A DNA stretch of 64,000 nt from an uncultured Flavobacteriaceae bacterium (GTDB lineage Bacteria; Bacteroidota; Bacteroidia; Flavobacteriales; Flavobacteriaceae). The stretch spans positions 868,001-932,000 of the forward strand of contig CANLUS010000001.1 of assembly GCA_947494325.1 (NCBI GenBank), in the 5' to 3' direction. The notes under the pieces are model-generated. The model made no database searches, was not told the origin of the DNA, and was given only the letters and a program-made list of their open reading frames with translations. The translations under genes and the position numbers were made by a program. Of the stretch, positions 43,701 through 53,216 are shown in pieces. Position 1 is the stretch's first letter. Each line of letters opens with the position of its first letter.

Positions 43701-44483
43701 CAAAAAAGCGAAGCTGTTAATAGTTTAACGAATGTTGATACTGATGAAAAATTAGATGTAGTTAATATCAAAGGGAAAGTTGATCGGAGCACTCGTTCTC
43801 CGGTGAAATCTAAATTTGGAATTACACCAGATGCAACCATATATATGGAAGATCAAGCGGTAAAAACGAGTAGTTATTTAAATTTATTGGGCACAGTCGC
43901 CGGAGTTCAAGTGCAAGGTTCTGGACGAAATATATCGGTTCAAATTAGAAACTTATACTCACCATTGTGGATTCTTGATGGTGTACCAATGATTTCAGAT
44001 AGATCGACTCCATTCGAAGGAGGTGATGATGGTGGAAATTCTGAATCACAAGCCTTTAAGTCGGCACGACCCGTACCAGATTTTATTGCCGATTTAGAAC
44101 CGAGTATTATAGAAAGAATGGAAGTTTTAAAAGGTCCTTCGACGGCTGCTTATGGCATACGGGGTGCTGGTGGCGTTATTTTGATTTATACAAAAAGAGG
44201 GAAGGGGAATTATAAAGAAGTTGCTTCGTCAGAATTTGACCTAAATACATATTCAGAGATAAAAGAATTTTACTTACCAAAATATGATATTGAGCCCGAA
44301 ACAAGAAAAAGAGAAGATTATAGAACCACAATTTATTGGAATCCGATGGTAAAGACTGATATTAATGGAAACGCTACTGTTACCTTTTTTAATTCTGATA
44401 CGGCTAAAAAATTACAGATAGCGATTGAAGGCATTTCTAATTTTGGAATTCCGGGAGCATATCTCGAGACCATAGGAAATTAA
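40734..44483 (+). CDS. Giant macroglobulin-like protein with TonB plug domain but no barrel
   Basis: A 1249-residue exported protein (signal peptide ending near EALAK). A carboxypeptidase-regulatory-like domain (about 40-110, YEIKGKIIDAETGEGVPFCSAIIE) comes first, then a DUF5686-like segment (about 130-380). Macroglobulin-like beta-domains fill about 450-1000, with VYLHTNKEIFSSGGYLWYSAF marking the first. A TonB plug domain (about 1030-1165) has LLGTVAGVQVQGSGRNISVQIR and RMEVLKGPSTAAYGIRGAGGVI. After it there is only a short piece (YWNPMVKTDINGNATVTFF), so a 22-strand barrel is absent. It may stay anchored at the outer membrane through other proteins. Function is unknown. Confidence 0.85.
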   Translation: METELKKLIHVSALFGLLLLLLTPNEALAKSIESRFYNAPSYEIKGKIIDAETGEGVPFCSAIIENTHSGTSSNEEGDFVISIETLPIKLIFSHLNYKKQSINITKNVELIVKLTPLAHSLDEVTLDVGDKNGYAIELAQKAFRQMSSLSSIEKYGKALYRQKAKNGDTYSEFSEIIYDIKYTTGGVQDWEIIEGRYALKENSVNNKNFTLLSRLLTAIQPNTNDLLFPLRESLENYYTAKIIDLLKTNEGNLIVVYLKPEPNVPKPAFEGEVYLNSRTYDVLKVIGSIAQDDVKLIKLTEKNTSKKNYNLSYEIAFKKDKELDLVLDYINVNQEFDYFKEETLKTHVSSESKLFFFEYYQPLRKPKLGRQFRRGKSDWENLNEIGYNQKFWQDNQIVKRTPVEQEVIDAFEKGNRFESMFLNSRQQIALMQSGIAGDPFIKWLGDSMDRFSQNNTVQKVYLHTNKEIFSSGGYLWYSAFGTIGPEYYQSLESQVLHVDLINADNKIVKSKYVELINGRGKGSIKIDADLSGGTYQLRAYTNWMRNFDDAFFFNKTIEVLDGQTISSNTSKNAGKVDLQFFPEGGDAIANMINLIAFKAVGTDGLGKKIKGQILDSKGQFIANINSIYSGAGSFRLRPQKGESYTAVLSDNSRYPLPPIKSKGYVMRIDNRNSKTVRVKVQASEELKDKTFYIIGHIGGKKYYQTRLRFNEATSIDFEIPKNKLPSGVMTLTLFDQDKKPYAERILFVNNQNELIVRTKLNKKTLKSKDKLVLDINVTDPSGRAVSSAFSLAVTDATTNGKSSNASTILTHLLLQSELKGVVENPGIHFKNQKTSTSSRLDLIMLTHGWRRFNWEQLDEQKNDSIKEFLVDEKHTISGIAKTASGDILKSTSLNIIANTTDKFGFQMYPTITDSNGRFEVRDLKHANPLKLVFSAYSSKKEPIGVQVTLDTPKNKLLALPKSNFKGVNKIKSKEVIQQETKIYRQAILEQKSEAVNSLTNVDTDEKLDVVNIKGKVDRSTRSPVKSKFGITPDATIYMEDQAVKTSSYLNLLGTVAGVQVQGSGRNISVQIRNLYSPLWILDGVPMISDRSTPFEGGDDGGNSESQAFKSARPVPDFIADLEPSIIERMEVLKGPSTAAYGIRGAGGVILIYTKRGKGNYKEVASSEFDLNTYSEIKEFYLPKYDIEPETRKREDYRTTIYWNPMVKTDINGNATVTFFNSDTAKKLQIAIEGISNFGIPGAYLETIGN

Positions 44484-44532
44484 AATACTTCTAATTGCTT
44501 GTTTTCTTGAGATTTACTATAGATTCATGTCT

Positions 44533-44540
44533 TACTTTTG
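44533..44540 (+). promoter_or_regulatory. -7 element of candidate sRNA
   Basis: TACTTTTG fits TAnnTTTG; a TTG lies 23 nt upstream (44507-44509). The predicted transcript start is near 44546. Confidence 0.5.
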
Positions 44541-44545
44541 TACCT

Positions 44546-44636
44546 ATAAAAGAGAGACTAATCTTAGAGCGTTGATTTTCCTCCCGAAAATGTCGGCATT
44601 GGGTATCAAAATAATATTTAAGAGAGCCTCTTTTTT
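44546..44636 (+). ncRNA. Candidate compact small RNA
   Basis: A roughly 90-nt transcript between the convergent giant gene and tex. The two ends pair (AAAAGAG 44548-44554 with CTCTTTT 44628-44634), a middle stem joins TTGAT (44572-44576) and ATCAA (44605-44609), and an inner stem joins CCGA (44584-44587) and TCGG (44593-44596). The three nested helices, a promoter and a terminator fit an independent sRNA. It lacks the SRP RNA GGAAGCAGC motif, so 4.5S RNA is unlikely. Confidence 0.45.
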
Positions 44637-44639
44637 TTT
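44620..44639 (+). terminator. Terminator of the candidate sRNA
   Basis: AAGAG (44620-44624) pairs with CTCTT (44628-44632), followed by nine T in total from 44631. It can also end the giant gene; for tex on the minus strand it gives no U-run. Confidence 0.7.
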
Positions 44640-46764
44640 ATGTGTGTAATTTCAGCTGAATTCTCTTCCTAGGAATATCGACATCCAATACTTTTACGAT
44701 AATTTGCTGATGCAGACTCACATGTTCGGTAACATCTTTTACAAAGGTATCTGACAGGTTAGAAACATGTATTAAACCACTTTCTTTAATACCTACGTCA
44801 ACAAAACAACCAAAATTAGTGATGTTGTTTACGATACCCGGAAGCAATTGACCTTCTCTAAGATCGCTTATTGTTTTAATATTTTGATTGAAAGTAAAAA
44901 CTTTCGCTTGAGCCCTTGGGTCTAAACCAGGTTTCTCTAATTCGGCAATAATATCCGTTAAGGTCGGTAAACCCACTGTTGAAGAAACATATTGCTTTAA
45001 ATTAATTCTTTGAAGAGTAATTTTATTACCGATTAATTCAGAAACTGTAGTTTTTTCGTCCTTTGCAAACTGAGTAACAATCCCATAACTTTCTGGATGA
45101 ACCGCTGAATCATCTAATGGGTTTTTGGCATTTTTAATACGTAAAAATCCGGCACCTTGCTCAAATGCTTTGCCCCCTAATCGCGATACCTTTTTAATAT
45201 CTTGTCTTGAGTTAAAAGCGCCCTGTTCTTTTCTATAAGCTACAATATTCTCTGCTAATTTTGGTCCAATACCCGATACATAACTTAATAAAGATTGACT
45301 TGCAGTATTAATATTTACCCCAACCTTATTCACACAATTTTCTACAACTTTATCTAATCTTTTTTTAAGTTTACTTTGATCTACATCGTGCTGATATTGT
45401 CCTACCCCAATTGACTTTGCATCAATTTTTACCAATTCTGCCAATGGATCTGCTAATCGTCGTCCGATAGAAACGGCACCTCGAACCGTCACATCATAAT
45501 TTGGAAATTCATCGCGCGCGATTTTTGAAGCTGAATAGATCGATGCACCGGCTTCACTGACGACAAAAACTTGAATATCATTTTTAAATTGAATTCTTCG
45601 AATCAATTGTTCGGTTTCTCTAGAAGCTGTGCCGTTACCAATAGCGATGGCTTCAATTTTATAGGCATCTACTAAAGAACTAATTTTCTTAATAGCTCCT
45701 TTTGAATCATTTTGAGGTGCATGCGGATAGATAGTTTCATTGTATTCCAATCCGCCTTGAGCATTCAAACATACGACCTTGCAACCACTTCTGTACCCAG
45801 GATCAATTGCTAAAACATTCTTTTCTCCTAAAGGAGCACCGAGTAATAATTGTTGTAGGTTTTTAGCGAATACGTTGATGGCGGCTTCATCGGCCTTTTC
45901 TTTAGCAATCTGTAAAGCCTCGTTTGATAAAGAAGGAAACAACAAGCGCTTATACGCATCAGCAATCGCAATTTCTATTTGATCGGCACAGTCGTTTTGA
46001 GATCGAATTATTCGATCTTCTATTTTGGTAATTGCACGATGATCATCAATGGCTATTTTAACTCGAATAAATCCCTCATTTTCAGCTCTTAAAATAGCCA
46101 ATAAACGGTGAGAGGGACAACGATTTAGAGATTCGTTCCAGTCAAAATAATCTCTGAATTTTTGTGATTTTTCGTCATCAATTTTCGCTTTAATCACTTT
46201 TGTGGAAATGATAGCATGTCGCTCTAATTGATGACGAATGTTATTTCTAATGTCGGTACGTTCATTGATCCATTCGGCAATAATATGACGTGCTCCTTCT
46301 AATGCTTCTTCTTCATTTGAAACCGCATTTGAGATGTATTTTGAAGCGATAAATTGTAATTCATTCGTACGCTGACTCATAATAATCTTAGCAAGAGCTT
46401 CGAGTCCGTTGTTACGTGCCGTTTCAGCTTTTGTCTTACGTTTTTTCTTATACGGTAAGTAGAGATCTTCTAGGCTCGTTAAATCTTGCGAACCGTGTAT
46501 TTTTTGTGCTAGTTCATCGGTCAGACTACCTTGCTCTGAAATTGCTTTTAGAATAGTGGCTTTGCGCTTTTCTAATTCTTCAAATTGTTCTTTATATGTA
46601 ACAATATCTCCTAATTGGACTTCATCCAAATTTCCTGTTTTTTCTTTACGATAACGAGAGATAAACGGAATAGTGCAATCTTGATTTAAGAGTTCAATGG
46701 TGTTTTGAATTCCCGATATTGGCAACTTTGTTTGTGATTGTATATACTGTACGATTTGACTCAT
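44638..46764 (-). CDS. tex: Tex-family RNA-binding transcription accessory protein
   Basis: A 708-residue Tex protein, an RNA-binding factor linked to transcription and RNA processing. Domains in order: N-terminal helical region with IPFISRYRKEKTGNLDEV, the YqgF/RNase H-like domain (LAIDPGYRSGCKVVCL near 320), helix-hairpin-helix repeats (SYVSGIGPKLAENIVAYR near 495) and a C-terminal S1 domain (LPGIVNNITNFGCFVDVGIKESG near 640). A -7 box TAATTTTG (complement of 46787-46794) lies about 23 nt upstream. Confidence 0.97.
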   Translation of the reverse strand: MSQIVQYIQSQTKLPISGIQNTIELLNQDCTIPFISRYRKEKTGNLDEVQLGDIVTYKEQFEELEKRKATILKAISEQGSLTDELAQKIHGSQDLTSLEDLYLPYKKKRKTKAETARNNGLEALAKIIMSQRTNELQFIASKYISNAVSNEEEALEGARHIIAEWINERTDIRNNIRHQLERHAIISTKVIKAKIDDEKSQKFRDYFDWNESLNRCPSHRLLAILRAENEGFIRVKIAIDDHRAITKIEDRIIRSQNDCADQIEIAIADAYKRLLFPSLSNEALQIAKEKADEAAINVFAKNLQQLLLGAPLGEKNVLAIDPGYRSGCKVVCLNAQGGLEYNETIYPHAPQNDSKGAIKKISSLVDAYKIEAIAIGNGTASRETEQLIRRIQFKNDIQVFVVSEAGASIYSASKIARDEFPNYDVTVRGAVSIGRRLADPLAELVKIDAKSIGVGQYQHDVDQSKLKKRLDKVVENCVNKVGVNINTASQSLLSYVSGIGPKLAENIVAYRKEQGAFNSRQDIKKVSRLGGKAFEQGAGFLRIKNAKNPLDDSAVHPESYGIVTQFAKDEKTTVSELIGNKITLQRINLKQYVSSTVGLPTLTDIIAELEKPGLDPRAQAKVFTFNQNIKTISDLREGQLLPGIVNNITNFGCFVDVGIKESGLIHVSNLSDTFVKDVTEHVSLHQQIIVKVLDVDIPRKRIQLKLHT

Positions 46765-46874
46765 GTAGTTGAATAGAATGAAGTCACAAAATTAAACGAA
46801 TAAATCCATTTTTAACAGAAATTGATGGAATTCAATTTAAGAAATATATACCTTTATAAAAGAATCTAAAAATT

Positions 46875-47789
46875 ATGAAGAAAGTAGCTCATTTTGTAGT
46901 ATTTATCGTATTGTTTTCTCAATTTTCATGTGGTCAAGAGACTAAGAATATGACCTCAAAAGAGGTTGATATTGACAAGTATTGGACGCAAGGTTTGGCA
47001 GAGATTAATGTGTATGCTTTATCTCAAAATAGGTATCAAGAAAATCATAACGGGCAGTTAATCAGTGTTTTTGTACGGGAAGATTTTTTACATCAAAAAC
47101 AGGTAAAAAATGAACGTTATACCAATCAAAATACCACTCCTATTTTAAAGAATATTCAATTGCGAAAATTCACAACAGGGGTCTACGATTATTCGATGTT
47201 TACCTCAACCTTTACACCATTAGATAGAACTCGATTTCCGAAGACCTTAAAAGTTTCTAGTTCTTCACAAGAATGGTGTGGTAATGTGTATTTACAATTT
47301 AACTATCGGGATAATGCCTACCAAACTGAGTTGCGATCGTATTTTGAAGGAGAGGGAGATCAAAATGTAATCATCAACGACGGGATTTTAGAAGACGAGT
47401 TATTTAATGTTTTGCGAATGGATCCTAATTCCTTACCTGAAGGAAATTTTCAAATGATTCCTTCAGCAAATTATGTCCAGTTAAAACATGCAAAATTAGC
47501 CAGTACCGCTGCGAAAGGAGCACTTCAGCATTACGTTGAAAAGGAGTTTTTAGGAATCGATTTGAAGGAATATATAATAGAGATGCCAGCTCTTAAAAGA
47601 ACCTTACGAATAGTGTTTGAGAATAAAGCGCCTTATAAAATTGTAGGTTGGCTAGATAGTTATCCTTCTGCTTTTGATAATAAAATTAGAACAACAAAAA
47701 TTTCGTTGCAAAAACAAAAAATGCTAGATTATTGGAGTAAGAATTCATTGAAAGATGTAAAACTGCGAAAAGAATTGGGGATTCATTAA
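46875..47789 (+). CDS. Lipoprotein of unknown function
   Basis: A 304-residue protein with a lipoprotein signal (lipobox FSC, Cys19). Homologues in Flavobacteriaceae are sometimes labelled 'septum formation inhibitor Maf', but the sequence shows none of the Maf motifs and that name should not be used here. Conserved-looking segments include [15 protein letters not shown] and YFEGEGDQN. Function is unknown. Its stop codon overlaps that of the convergent metG. Confidence 0.7.
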   Translation: MKKVAHFVVFIVLFSQFSCGQETKNMTSKEVDIDKYWTQGLAEINVYALSQNRYQENHNGQLISVFVREDFLHQKQVKNERYTNQNTTPILKNIQLRKFTTGVYDYSMFTSTFTPLDRTRFPKTLKVSSSSQEWCGNVYLQFNYRDNAYQTELRSYFEGEGDQNVIINDGILEDELFNVLRMDPNSLPEGNFQMIPSANYVQLKHAKLASTAAKGALQHYVEKEFLGIDLKEYIIEMPALKRTLRIVFENKAPYKIVGWLDSYPSAFDNKIRTTKISLQKQKMLDYWSKNSLKDVKLRKELGIH

Positions 47790-49852
47790 CTCACTTGCTC
47801 ACCGTTGGAAACACTATCATTTTCTGGCTCTATAAACGCGAGTTTTCCGTCAGGGGTATCTGTCATTAAGATCATCCCTTGACTTTCAACGCCTCTTAAT
47901 TTTCTCGGAGCCAAATTACAAAGTACTGTCACTCTCTGACCAATAATTTCTTCGGGAGAAAAACTCTCGGCAATACCAGAAACGATCATTCTTGTATCGA
48001 TACCCACATCGACTTTTAGCTGCAGTAATTTTTTTGTTTTAGGCACTTTAGTCGCCTCTAAAATGGTGCCGACCCTCATATCAAGTTTGGTAAAATCATC
48101 AAATTCGATGGTGTCTTTTTGTGGTGCTACGATTTTATTTGCCGCTTCATTCGCCTGTTTGGAGGCTTGTAGTTTATCTAATTGTTGTTGTACTTCAAGA
48201 TCTTCGATCTTAGTAAATAATAATTCTCCTTTTCCAATTTGATGACCTGCAGGTATTAAGCTATTTGCTGTTTTAATCTCATCCCAAGTAGCTATTGTAT
48301 CAAGTGTCGAATAGTGTAATATTGAATTCAATTTTTTCGCCGTAAATGGTAAAAATGGTTCGCATAAAATGGCCAATCCGCTTGCAATCTGTAAGGCTAC
48401 AAACAAAATTGTTTGCACACGCTCCGGGTCAGATTTTATAACTTTCCATGGCTCTTCATCAGCCAAATATTTATTACCCATTCGAGCCAAATTCATCAAT
48501 TCAACCAAGGCTTCTCTAAAACGATAACGCTCGATAGATTTTGAAATAATTTGAGGATATTTTTTTAGCAACGCCAACGTATCTTCGTCAACATCAGTAA
48601 AGGTCGCTGGTGAAGGGACTTGACCTTCGTAGTATTTATTGGTTAAGACGACTACACGATTGATAAAGTTTCCAAAAATAGCAACCAATTCATTGTTGTT
48701 TCTAGCTTGAAAATCTTTCCAAGTAAAATCATTGTCTTTACTTTCTGGCGCGTTCGCAGTTAATGTATAGCGAAGCACATCTTGCTTATCAGGAAAATCC
48801 TCCAAATATTCATGTAACCAAACAGCCCAGTTTTTGGAAGTCGAAATCTTATTTCCTTCTAGATTTAAGAACTCGTTTGCTGGCACATTTTCAGGCAATA
48901 CATAACTTCCTTCAGCCTTAAGCATACTCGGAAAAATAATACAATGAAATACGATATTATCTTTACCAATAAAGTGTAATAATTTGGTGTCTTTATCTTT
49001 CCAATAGGGCTCCCAATCAATGCCTTTTTCGGCGGCCCATTCTTTAGTTGAAGAGATATAGCCGATAGGTGCATCAAACCAAACATATAATACTTTCCCT
49101 TCTCCACCTTCAACCGGAACCGGAATTCCCCAATCGAGGTCGCGGGTTACGGCTCTCGGACGTAAACCATCATCGACCCAAGATTTTACTTGACCATACA
49201 CATTCGGTTTCCAATCTTCCTTATGGCCTTCAAGAATCCATTCTTTTAAAAAAGATTCGTATTGATCTAAGGGTAAAAACCAATGTTTTGTTTCTTTTAA
49301 ACTTGGTGTATTTCCTGTAATAGCCGATTTAGGATTGATCAAATCGGTCGCATTATGACTGGTGCCACAATTTTCACATTGATCACCATAACTTTCTTCG
49401 AAACCACATTTCGGACAAGTACCAACAACAAAACGGTCCGCTAAAAACTGATTCGCTTCAGCATCGTATAATTGTTGATTGGTTTCTTCTATAAATTTAC
49501 CGTCATTATATAATTTTTTAAAAAACTCTGACGCAGTTTCATGATGGATTTTCGCAGAAGTACGTGAATAATTATCGAAAGAAATACCAAATTCCTTGAA
49601 AGAAGCCTTTATCATTGCATGATACTTGTCTACAACCTGTTGCGGTGTTACACCTTCTTTTTTTGCCTTTATGGTAATAGGTACACCATGTTCATCTGAA
49701 CCACATATATACGCTACATCGTTGCCTCTTATTCGCTGAAATCGTGCATAGATATCAGCAGGTACATATACCCCAGCTAAATGACCAATGTGTACAGGTC
49801 CGTTGGTGTAAGGTAAAGCGGCGGTTATCGTATATCTTTTAGGTGTGTTCAT
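47786..49852 (-). CDS. metG: Methionyl-tRNA synthetase
   Basis: A 688-residue class I synthetase that charges tRNA-Met. The HIGH motif is [10 protein letters not shown] near residue 17, a zinc knuckle [18 protein letters not shown] is at about 145-162, and the KMSKS-like motif is NKISTSKNW near 335, a form seen in Bacteroidota. The C-terminal about 110 residues are an OB-fold tRNA-binding domain ([27 protein letters not shown]). A TTG at 49873 would give seven extra residues but lies inside a -7 box TACTTTTG (complement of 49871-49878), so ATG 49852 is chosen. Confidence 0.97.
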   Translation of the reverse strand: MNTPKRYTITAALPYTNGPVHIGHLAGVYVPADIYARFQRIRGNDVAYICGSDEHGVPITIKAKKEGVTPQQVVDKYHAMIKASFKEFGISFDNYSRTSAKIHHETASEFFKKLYNDGKFIEETNQQLYDAEANQFLADRFVVGTCPKCGFEESYGDQCENCGTSHNATDLINPKSAITGNTPSLKETKHWFLPLDQYESFLKEWILEGHKEDWKPNVYGQVKSWVDDGLRPRAVTRDLDWGIPVPVEGGEGKVLYVWFDAPIGYISSTKEWAAEKGIDWEPYWKDKDTKLLHFIGKDNIVFHCIIFPSMLKAEGSYVLPENVPANEFLNLEGNKISTSKNWAVWLHEYLEDFPDKQDVLRYTLTANAPESKDNDFTWKDFQARNNNELVAIFGNFINRVVVLTNKYYEGQVPSPATFTDVDEDTLALLKKYPQIISKSIERYRFREALVELMNLARMGNKYLADEEPWKVIKSDPERVQTILFVALQIASGLAILCEPFLPFTAKKLNSILHYSTLDTIATWDEIKTANSLIPAGHQIGKGELLFTKIEDLEVQQQLDKLQASKQANEAANKIVAPQKDTIEFDDFTKLDMRVGTILEATKVPKTKKLLQLKVDVGIDTRMIVSGIAESFSPEEIIGQRVTVLCNLAPRKLRGVESQGMILMTDTPDGKLAFIEPENDSVSNGEQVS

Positions 49853-49870
49853 TTCAAAAAATTGGTTTGG

Positions 49871-49878
49871 CAAAAGTA
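49871..49878 (-). promoter_or_regulatory. -7 element for metG
   Basis: The minus strand reads TACTTTTG, an exact TAnnTTTG match, 18 nt upstream of the metG ATG. This decides the start codon against the upstream TTG. Confidence 0.5.
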
Positions 49879-49980
49879 AGAAAAATGGACTATATCAATA
49901 GCCTATAAACTATATTTTGATACTTTTTGACTCCGATAAGCGTTTATAGAGAAATATGTATTTTTACAAAAGGCAATAGA

Positions 49981-51000
49981 ATGATAAAAATTAAGCTATA
50001 CAATCGTTTGCTCATCCTTATGGTGATGCTCTACGTTGCCAGTGGTTTTTCTCAAGATCAACGCCCTAAATTTATCAACTCTCCACTTATGCAACCAACA
50101 TATTTAAAAAAAGGTGATACCGTAATGATTGTGGCTACGGCCGGAATTTTAAAAGATTCATCTATTGTTAATGATGCGGTTGAACTTCTGGAAGATTGGG
50201 GTTTAAATGTAAAACTTGGTCAACATTTGTATGCTGATGGAAACCACTTTGCAGGCTCAGATGCTCAAAGAACAGAGGATTTTCAAAGGGCATTAGACGA
50301 TGACAGTGTGAAGGCGATTTGGTGCGCTCGAGGCGGATACGGAACTGTTAGAATGGTAGATGCCTTGGATTTTTCAAAATTTAGTGAAAGCCCCAAATGG
50401 ATTATTGGTTTTTCAGATGTGACTGTGTTGCATAATGAAGTACATAATTTAGGAAGAGAATCTATTCATGGCATCATGCCTTCAACGTATAGACCAGGAA
50501 ATAAGAAGCAGAAAAAAGCGCTGAAATCATTAAAGAGGGCGCTATTTGGGAAAAGCTTAGAATATAAAACACCAAAATCGGATTTTAATAAAACTGGTAC
50601 AGCAACAGGGCAATTGATTGGAGGAAATTTATCTATCTTATACAGTTTGCTCGGCTCTAAATCGTCTTTAAAAACTGATGGAAAAATTCTATTTATCGAA
50701 GACCTAGGAGAATATGTATACCATATCGACCGTATGATGCAAAATTTAAAGCGAAATGGTTATTTCGAAAACTGTTATGGTTTGGTAGTTGGGGGAATTA
50801 CTGACATTCGCGAAAACGATACCGACTTTGGTAAACCGGTCGAACAAGTTATTTTAGATGCCGTTGCAGAATATGATTTTCCAGTGGTATTTGATTTTCC
50901 CGCAGGCCATATTAGAGACAACCGTACGCTTATCTTAGGTCGTGAAGTTTCATTAGAAGTAAAAGAAGGGAAAAAAGCCATAGTTAAGTTCAAAGATTAA
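49981..51000 (+). CDS. LD-carboxypeptidase (S66 family)
   Basis: A 339-residue serine peptidase that trims the terminal D-alanine from muropeptide tetrapeptides during wall recycling. It has a signal peptide ending near SGFSQ, the nucleophile Ser in IIGFSDVTVLHN, Glu in FIEDLGEYVYHIDRMM and His in DFPAGHIRDNRTL, which make up the S66 Ser-Glu-His triad. An in-frame TTG 54 nt upstream would extend the protein before the signal peptide and is not used. Its stop overlaps the start of yraN (TAATG). Confidence 0.92.
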   Translation: MIKIKLYNRLLILMVMLYVASGFSQDQRPKFINSPLMQPTYLKKGDTVMIVATAGILKDSSIVNDAVELLEDWGLNVKLGQHLYADGNHFAGSDAQRTEDFQRALDDDSVKAIWCARGGYGTVRMVDALDFSKFSESPKWIIGFSDVTVLHNEVHNLGRESIHGIMPSTYRPGNKKQKKALKSLKRALFGKSLEYKTPKSDFNKTGTATGQLIGGNLSILYSLLGSKSSLKTDGKILFIEDLGEYVYHIDRMMQNLKRNGYFENCYGLVVGGITDIRENDTDFGKPVEQVILDAVAEYDFPVVFDFPAGHIRDNRTLILGREVSLEVKEGKKAIVKFKD

Positions 51001-51359
51001 TGGCACAACACAATGAACTTGGTAAAAAAGGAGAAGAATTAGCAATAGATTTTCTAGTAAAAAAAGGATATTCCATTCGTGATGTCAATTGGCGTTACCA
51101 AAAAGCCGAAGTTGATATAATTGCTCAAAAAAACACCATACTTGCAGTTGTTGAAGTGAAAACACGATCTTCAACTAATTTCGGAAATCCAGAAGATTTT
51201 GTCAGTCCGAAAAAAATAAAATTATTAGTCACAGCGATAGATGAATACGTAACTTCTAAAGATTTAGAAGTAGAAGTTCGTTTTGATATCATTGCTATTA
51301 TTAAAGAACAAGATAGTTTCAACATAGAGCATATTGAAGATGCCTTTTTGCACTTCTAA
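51000..51359 (+). CDS. yraN: YraN family (UPF0102) nuclease-like protein
   Basis: A 119-residue protein of the restriction-endonuclease-like fold. The core reads GEELAIDFLVKKGYSIRDVNWR, then AEVDIIAQKNTILAVVEVKTRSS, giving the E-x-D / E-x-K catalytic set. Its cellular role is not settled. The start codon shares a base with the stop of the LD-carboxypeptidase gene, so the two are translationally coupled. Confidence 0.93.
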   Translation: MAQHNELGKKGEELAIDFLVKKGYSIRDVNWRYQKAEVDIIAQKNTILAVVEVKTRSSTNFGNPEDFVSPKKIKLLVTAIDEYVTSKDLEVEVRFDIIAIIKEQDSFNIEHIEDAFLHF

Positions 51360-51467
51360 GTTTAATGGCGCTATTTACACGTCATTTATGGTAGTTTATA
51401 CATAAATAATGATTTTAATAAAGAAAGTTTTGTTACTTAGTGATTGAATACCAATAAATCACTGAAT

Positions 51468-53147
51468 ATGAAATTACTAGGCCCTTTTATTATTGTAATA
51501 TTATCTATTTGTATTGTTTCATGTAATAAGAAATCACCAAAGCCAAATCCGATTCTTGCAAGTTTAGATTTAAAAAGAGGCGAGTTGTTATTATGCAGTT
51601 CTGAAAGTTTTGGGGAAGTAAATTTTTCACTTTCCTGTCATTATGAAACTAGAGAAATTTTTGACCTTGGATTATCGCTTTTACATTCTTTTGAATATGC
51701 CGAGGCAGAAAAAGCTTTTGTCAAAGTAATTGATATGGATCCCAATTGTGCGATGGCTTATTGGGGCGTTTCTATGAGTATTTTTCATTCGCTTTGGATG
51801 CAGTCTGATCTTAGTTATTTAGAAAAAGGGAAGAAGCTCCTTGAGTTAGCGAAGGATATTCCAAAATCAGAATTAGAACAAGATTACTTAGATGCAATTA
51901 GTGTTTTTTATGCAGATTGGGATAAATTTGATAAGACTACTAGACAAAGAATGTATGAAAAGAAGATGGAACTATTATATCAAAAACATTCGGGTGATAC
52001 CGAGGCTGCTGTTTTTTATGCCCTGGCTATTCGGGCTGCTGCTGATCCCAATGATAAGAGTTATACAAGACAAAAAAAGTCTGGAAAAATTTTGGAAGAT
52101 CTTTTTGAAAAAAACCCTGAACATCCAGGAATTGCACATTATGTAATTCATAATTATGATTATCCTGAGTTAGCTGAAAAAGCTTTAAATACGGCAAGAC
52201 GTTATGCGACTATTGCGCCGGCTTCAGCACATGCTCAACATATGCCCTCTCATATCTTTACTCGTCTAGGGCTTTGGCAAGAATCAATTGATACGAATAT
52301 CAATTCCGCAAATTCCGCTACATGTTATGCCGAAAGTGTAAATCCAGAATCAACATGGACACAAGAAATACATGCTGTTGACTACCTTGTATATGCATAT
52401 TTACAAATGGGAGACAATAAAAATGCATTAGCTTATTTAAAAGATATGGATTCTGTCGAAAATGTTTTTCCAAAAGATCATTTTGCATCAACCTATGCCT
52501 TAAGTGCGATACCGGTAAGGATGGTATTAGAAAATAAACAATGGAAAAAAGCGGCAAATCTTGAATTGCCTTCAATTGATTTTGATTGGGATAAATTACA
52601 TTGGCAAAAAGCAATGATACACTTTGCTAGAGCACTTGGTGCTTGTCATTTAAATGACATTAAATCAGCCGAAAATGAATTAGAGAACTTAAAGAAGTTA
52701 TATAATAATCTTGTTGACTTAAAAGATGACTATAAATCAGGTCAGGTTATGATACAGGTTCAAGCCACTGAGGGGTGGATACAACTAGCAAAAGGGAATA
52801 AGAATGAAGCGCTTAATTTTATGAGAAAAGCAGTTGAATTAGAAGGGGAAACTTCAAAACACCCAGTAACACCAGGAGAAGTACTTCCCGCCGACGAATT
52901 GCTAGGCGATATGCTATTAGCCTTAGAGATGCCAAGAGAGGCTTTGGTCGCGTATGAATTGAATCTGGTAGGTCGTCCGAATAGATTTAATGGTCTTTAT
53001 GGCGCTGCTATTGCTGCGAAACAGTCAGGAAATAAAGAAAAAGCAACGAGCTATTATAACCAGCTTATAGAATTAACAAAAGGTTCAAATAGTGAAAGAG
53101 TAGAAATTCAAGAAGCAAAAGAATTTATAAAACAGCAGGCCATATAA
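51468..53147 (+). CDS. TPR-repeat lipoprotein
   Basis: A 559-residue lipoprotein (lipobox VSC, Cys20) with tetratricopeptide-like repeats over most of its length, for example GLSLLHSFEYAEAEKAFVKVIDMDPNCAMAYWGVSMS and the block NALAYLKDMDSVENVFPKDHF. The pattern MPSHIFTRLGLWQESIDTNINSA is typical of a flavobacterial family of TPR lipoproteins of unknown role. An in-frame TTG 24 nt earlier exists but lacks support. It is a single-gene unit after yraN. Confidence 0.8.
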   Translation: MKLLGPFIIVILSICIVSCNKKSPKPNPILASLDLKRGELLLCSSESFGEVNFSLSCHYETREIFDLGLSLLHSFEYAEAEKAFVKVIDMDPNCAMAYWGVSMSIFHSLWMQSDLSYLEKGKKLLELAKDIPKSELEQDYLDAISVFYADWDKFDKTTRQRMYEKKMELLYQKHSGDTEAAVFYALAIRAAADPNDKSYTRQKKSGKILEDLFEKNPEHPGIAHYVIHNYDYPELAEKALNTARRYATIAPASAHAQHMPSHIFTRLGLWQESIDTNINSANSATCYAESVNPESTWTQEIHAVDYLVYAYLQMGDNKNALAYLKDMDSVENVFPKDHFASTYALSAIPVRMVLENKQWKKAANLELPSIDFDWDKLHWQKAMIHFARALGACHLNDIKSAENELENLKKLYNNLVDLKDDYKSGQVMIQVQATEGWIQLAKGNKNEALNFMRKAVELEGETSKHPVTPGEVLPADELLGDMLLALEMPREALVAYELNLVGRPNRFNGLYGAAIAAKQSGNKEKATSYYNQLIELTKGSNSERVEIQEAKEFIKQQAI

Positions 53148-53216
53148 TATGAACAGGTCTTAATTTGCACCTCTTTTATCTATTCAATTTTTGAGAGAAA
53201 CTAATTAGAACACTGG

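Noticed and set aside
44546-44636. 4.5S (SRP) RNA
   Set aside because: The conserved GGAAGCAGC-type domain IV sequence is absent.
46875-47789. Maf septum-formation inhibitor
   Set aside because: The protein has a lipoprotein signal and none of the Maf nucleotide-pyrophosphatase motifs; the name is a known mislabel of such lipoproteins.
49852-49873. TTG start that would lengthen MetRS
   Set aside because: The TTG codon is part of the predicted -7 promoter element; the ATG at 49852 is in the usual place for the family.
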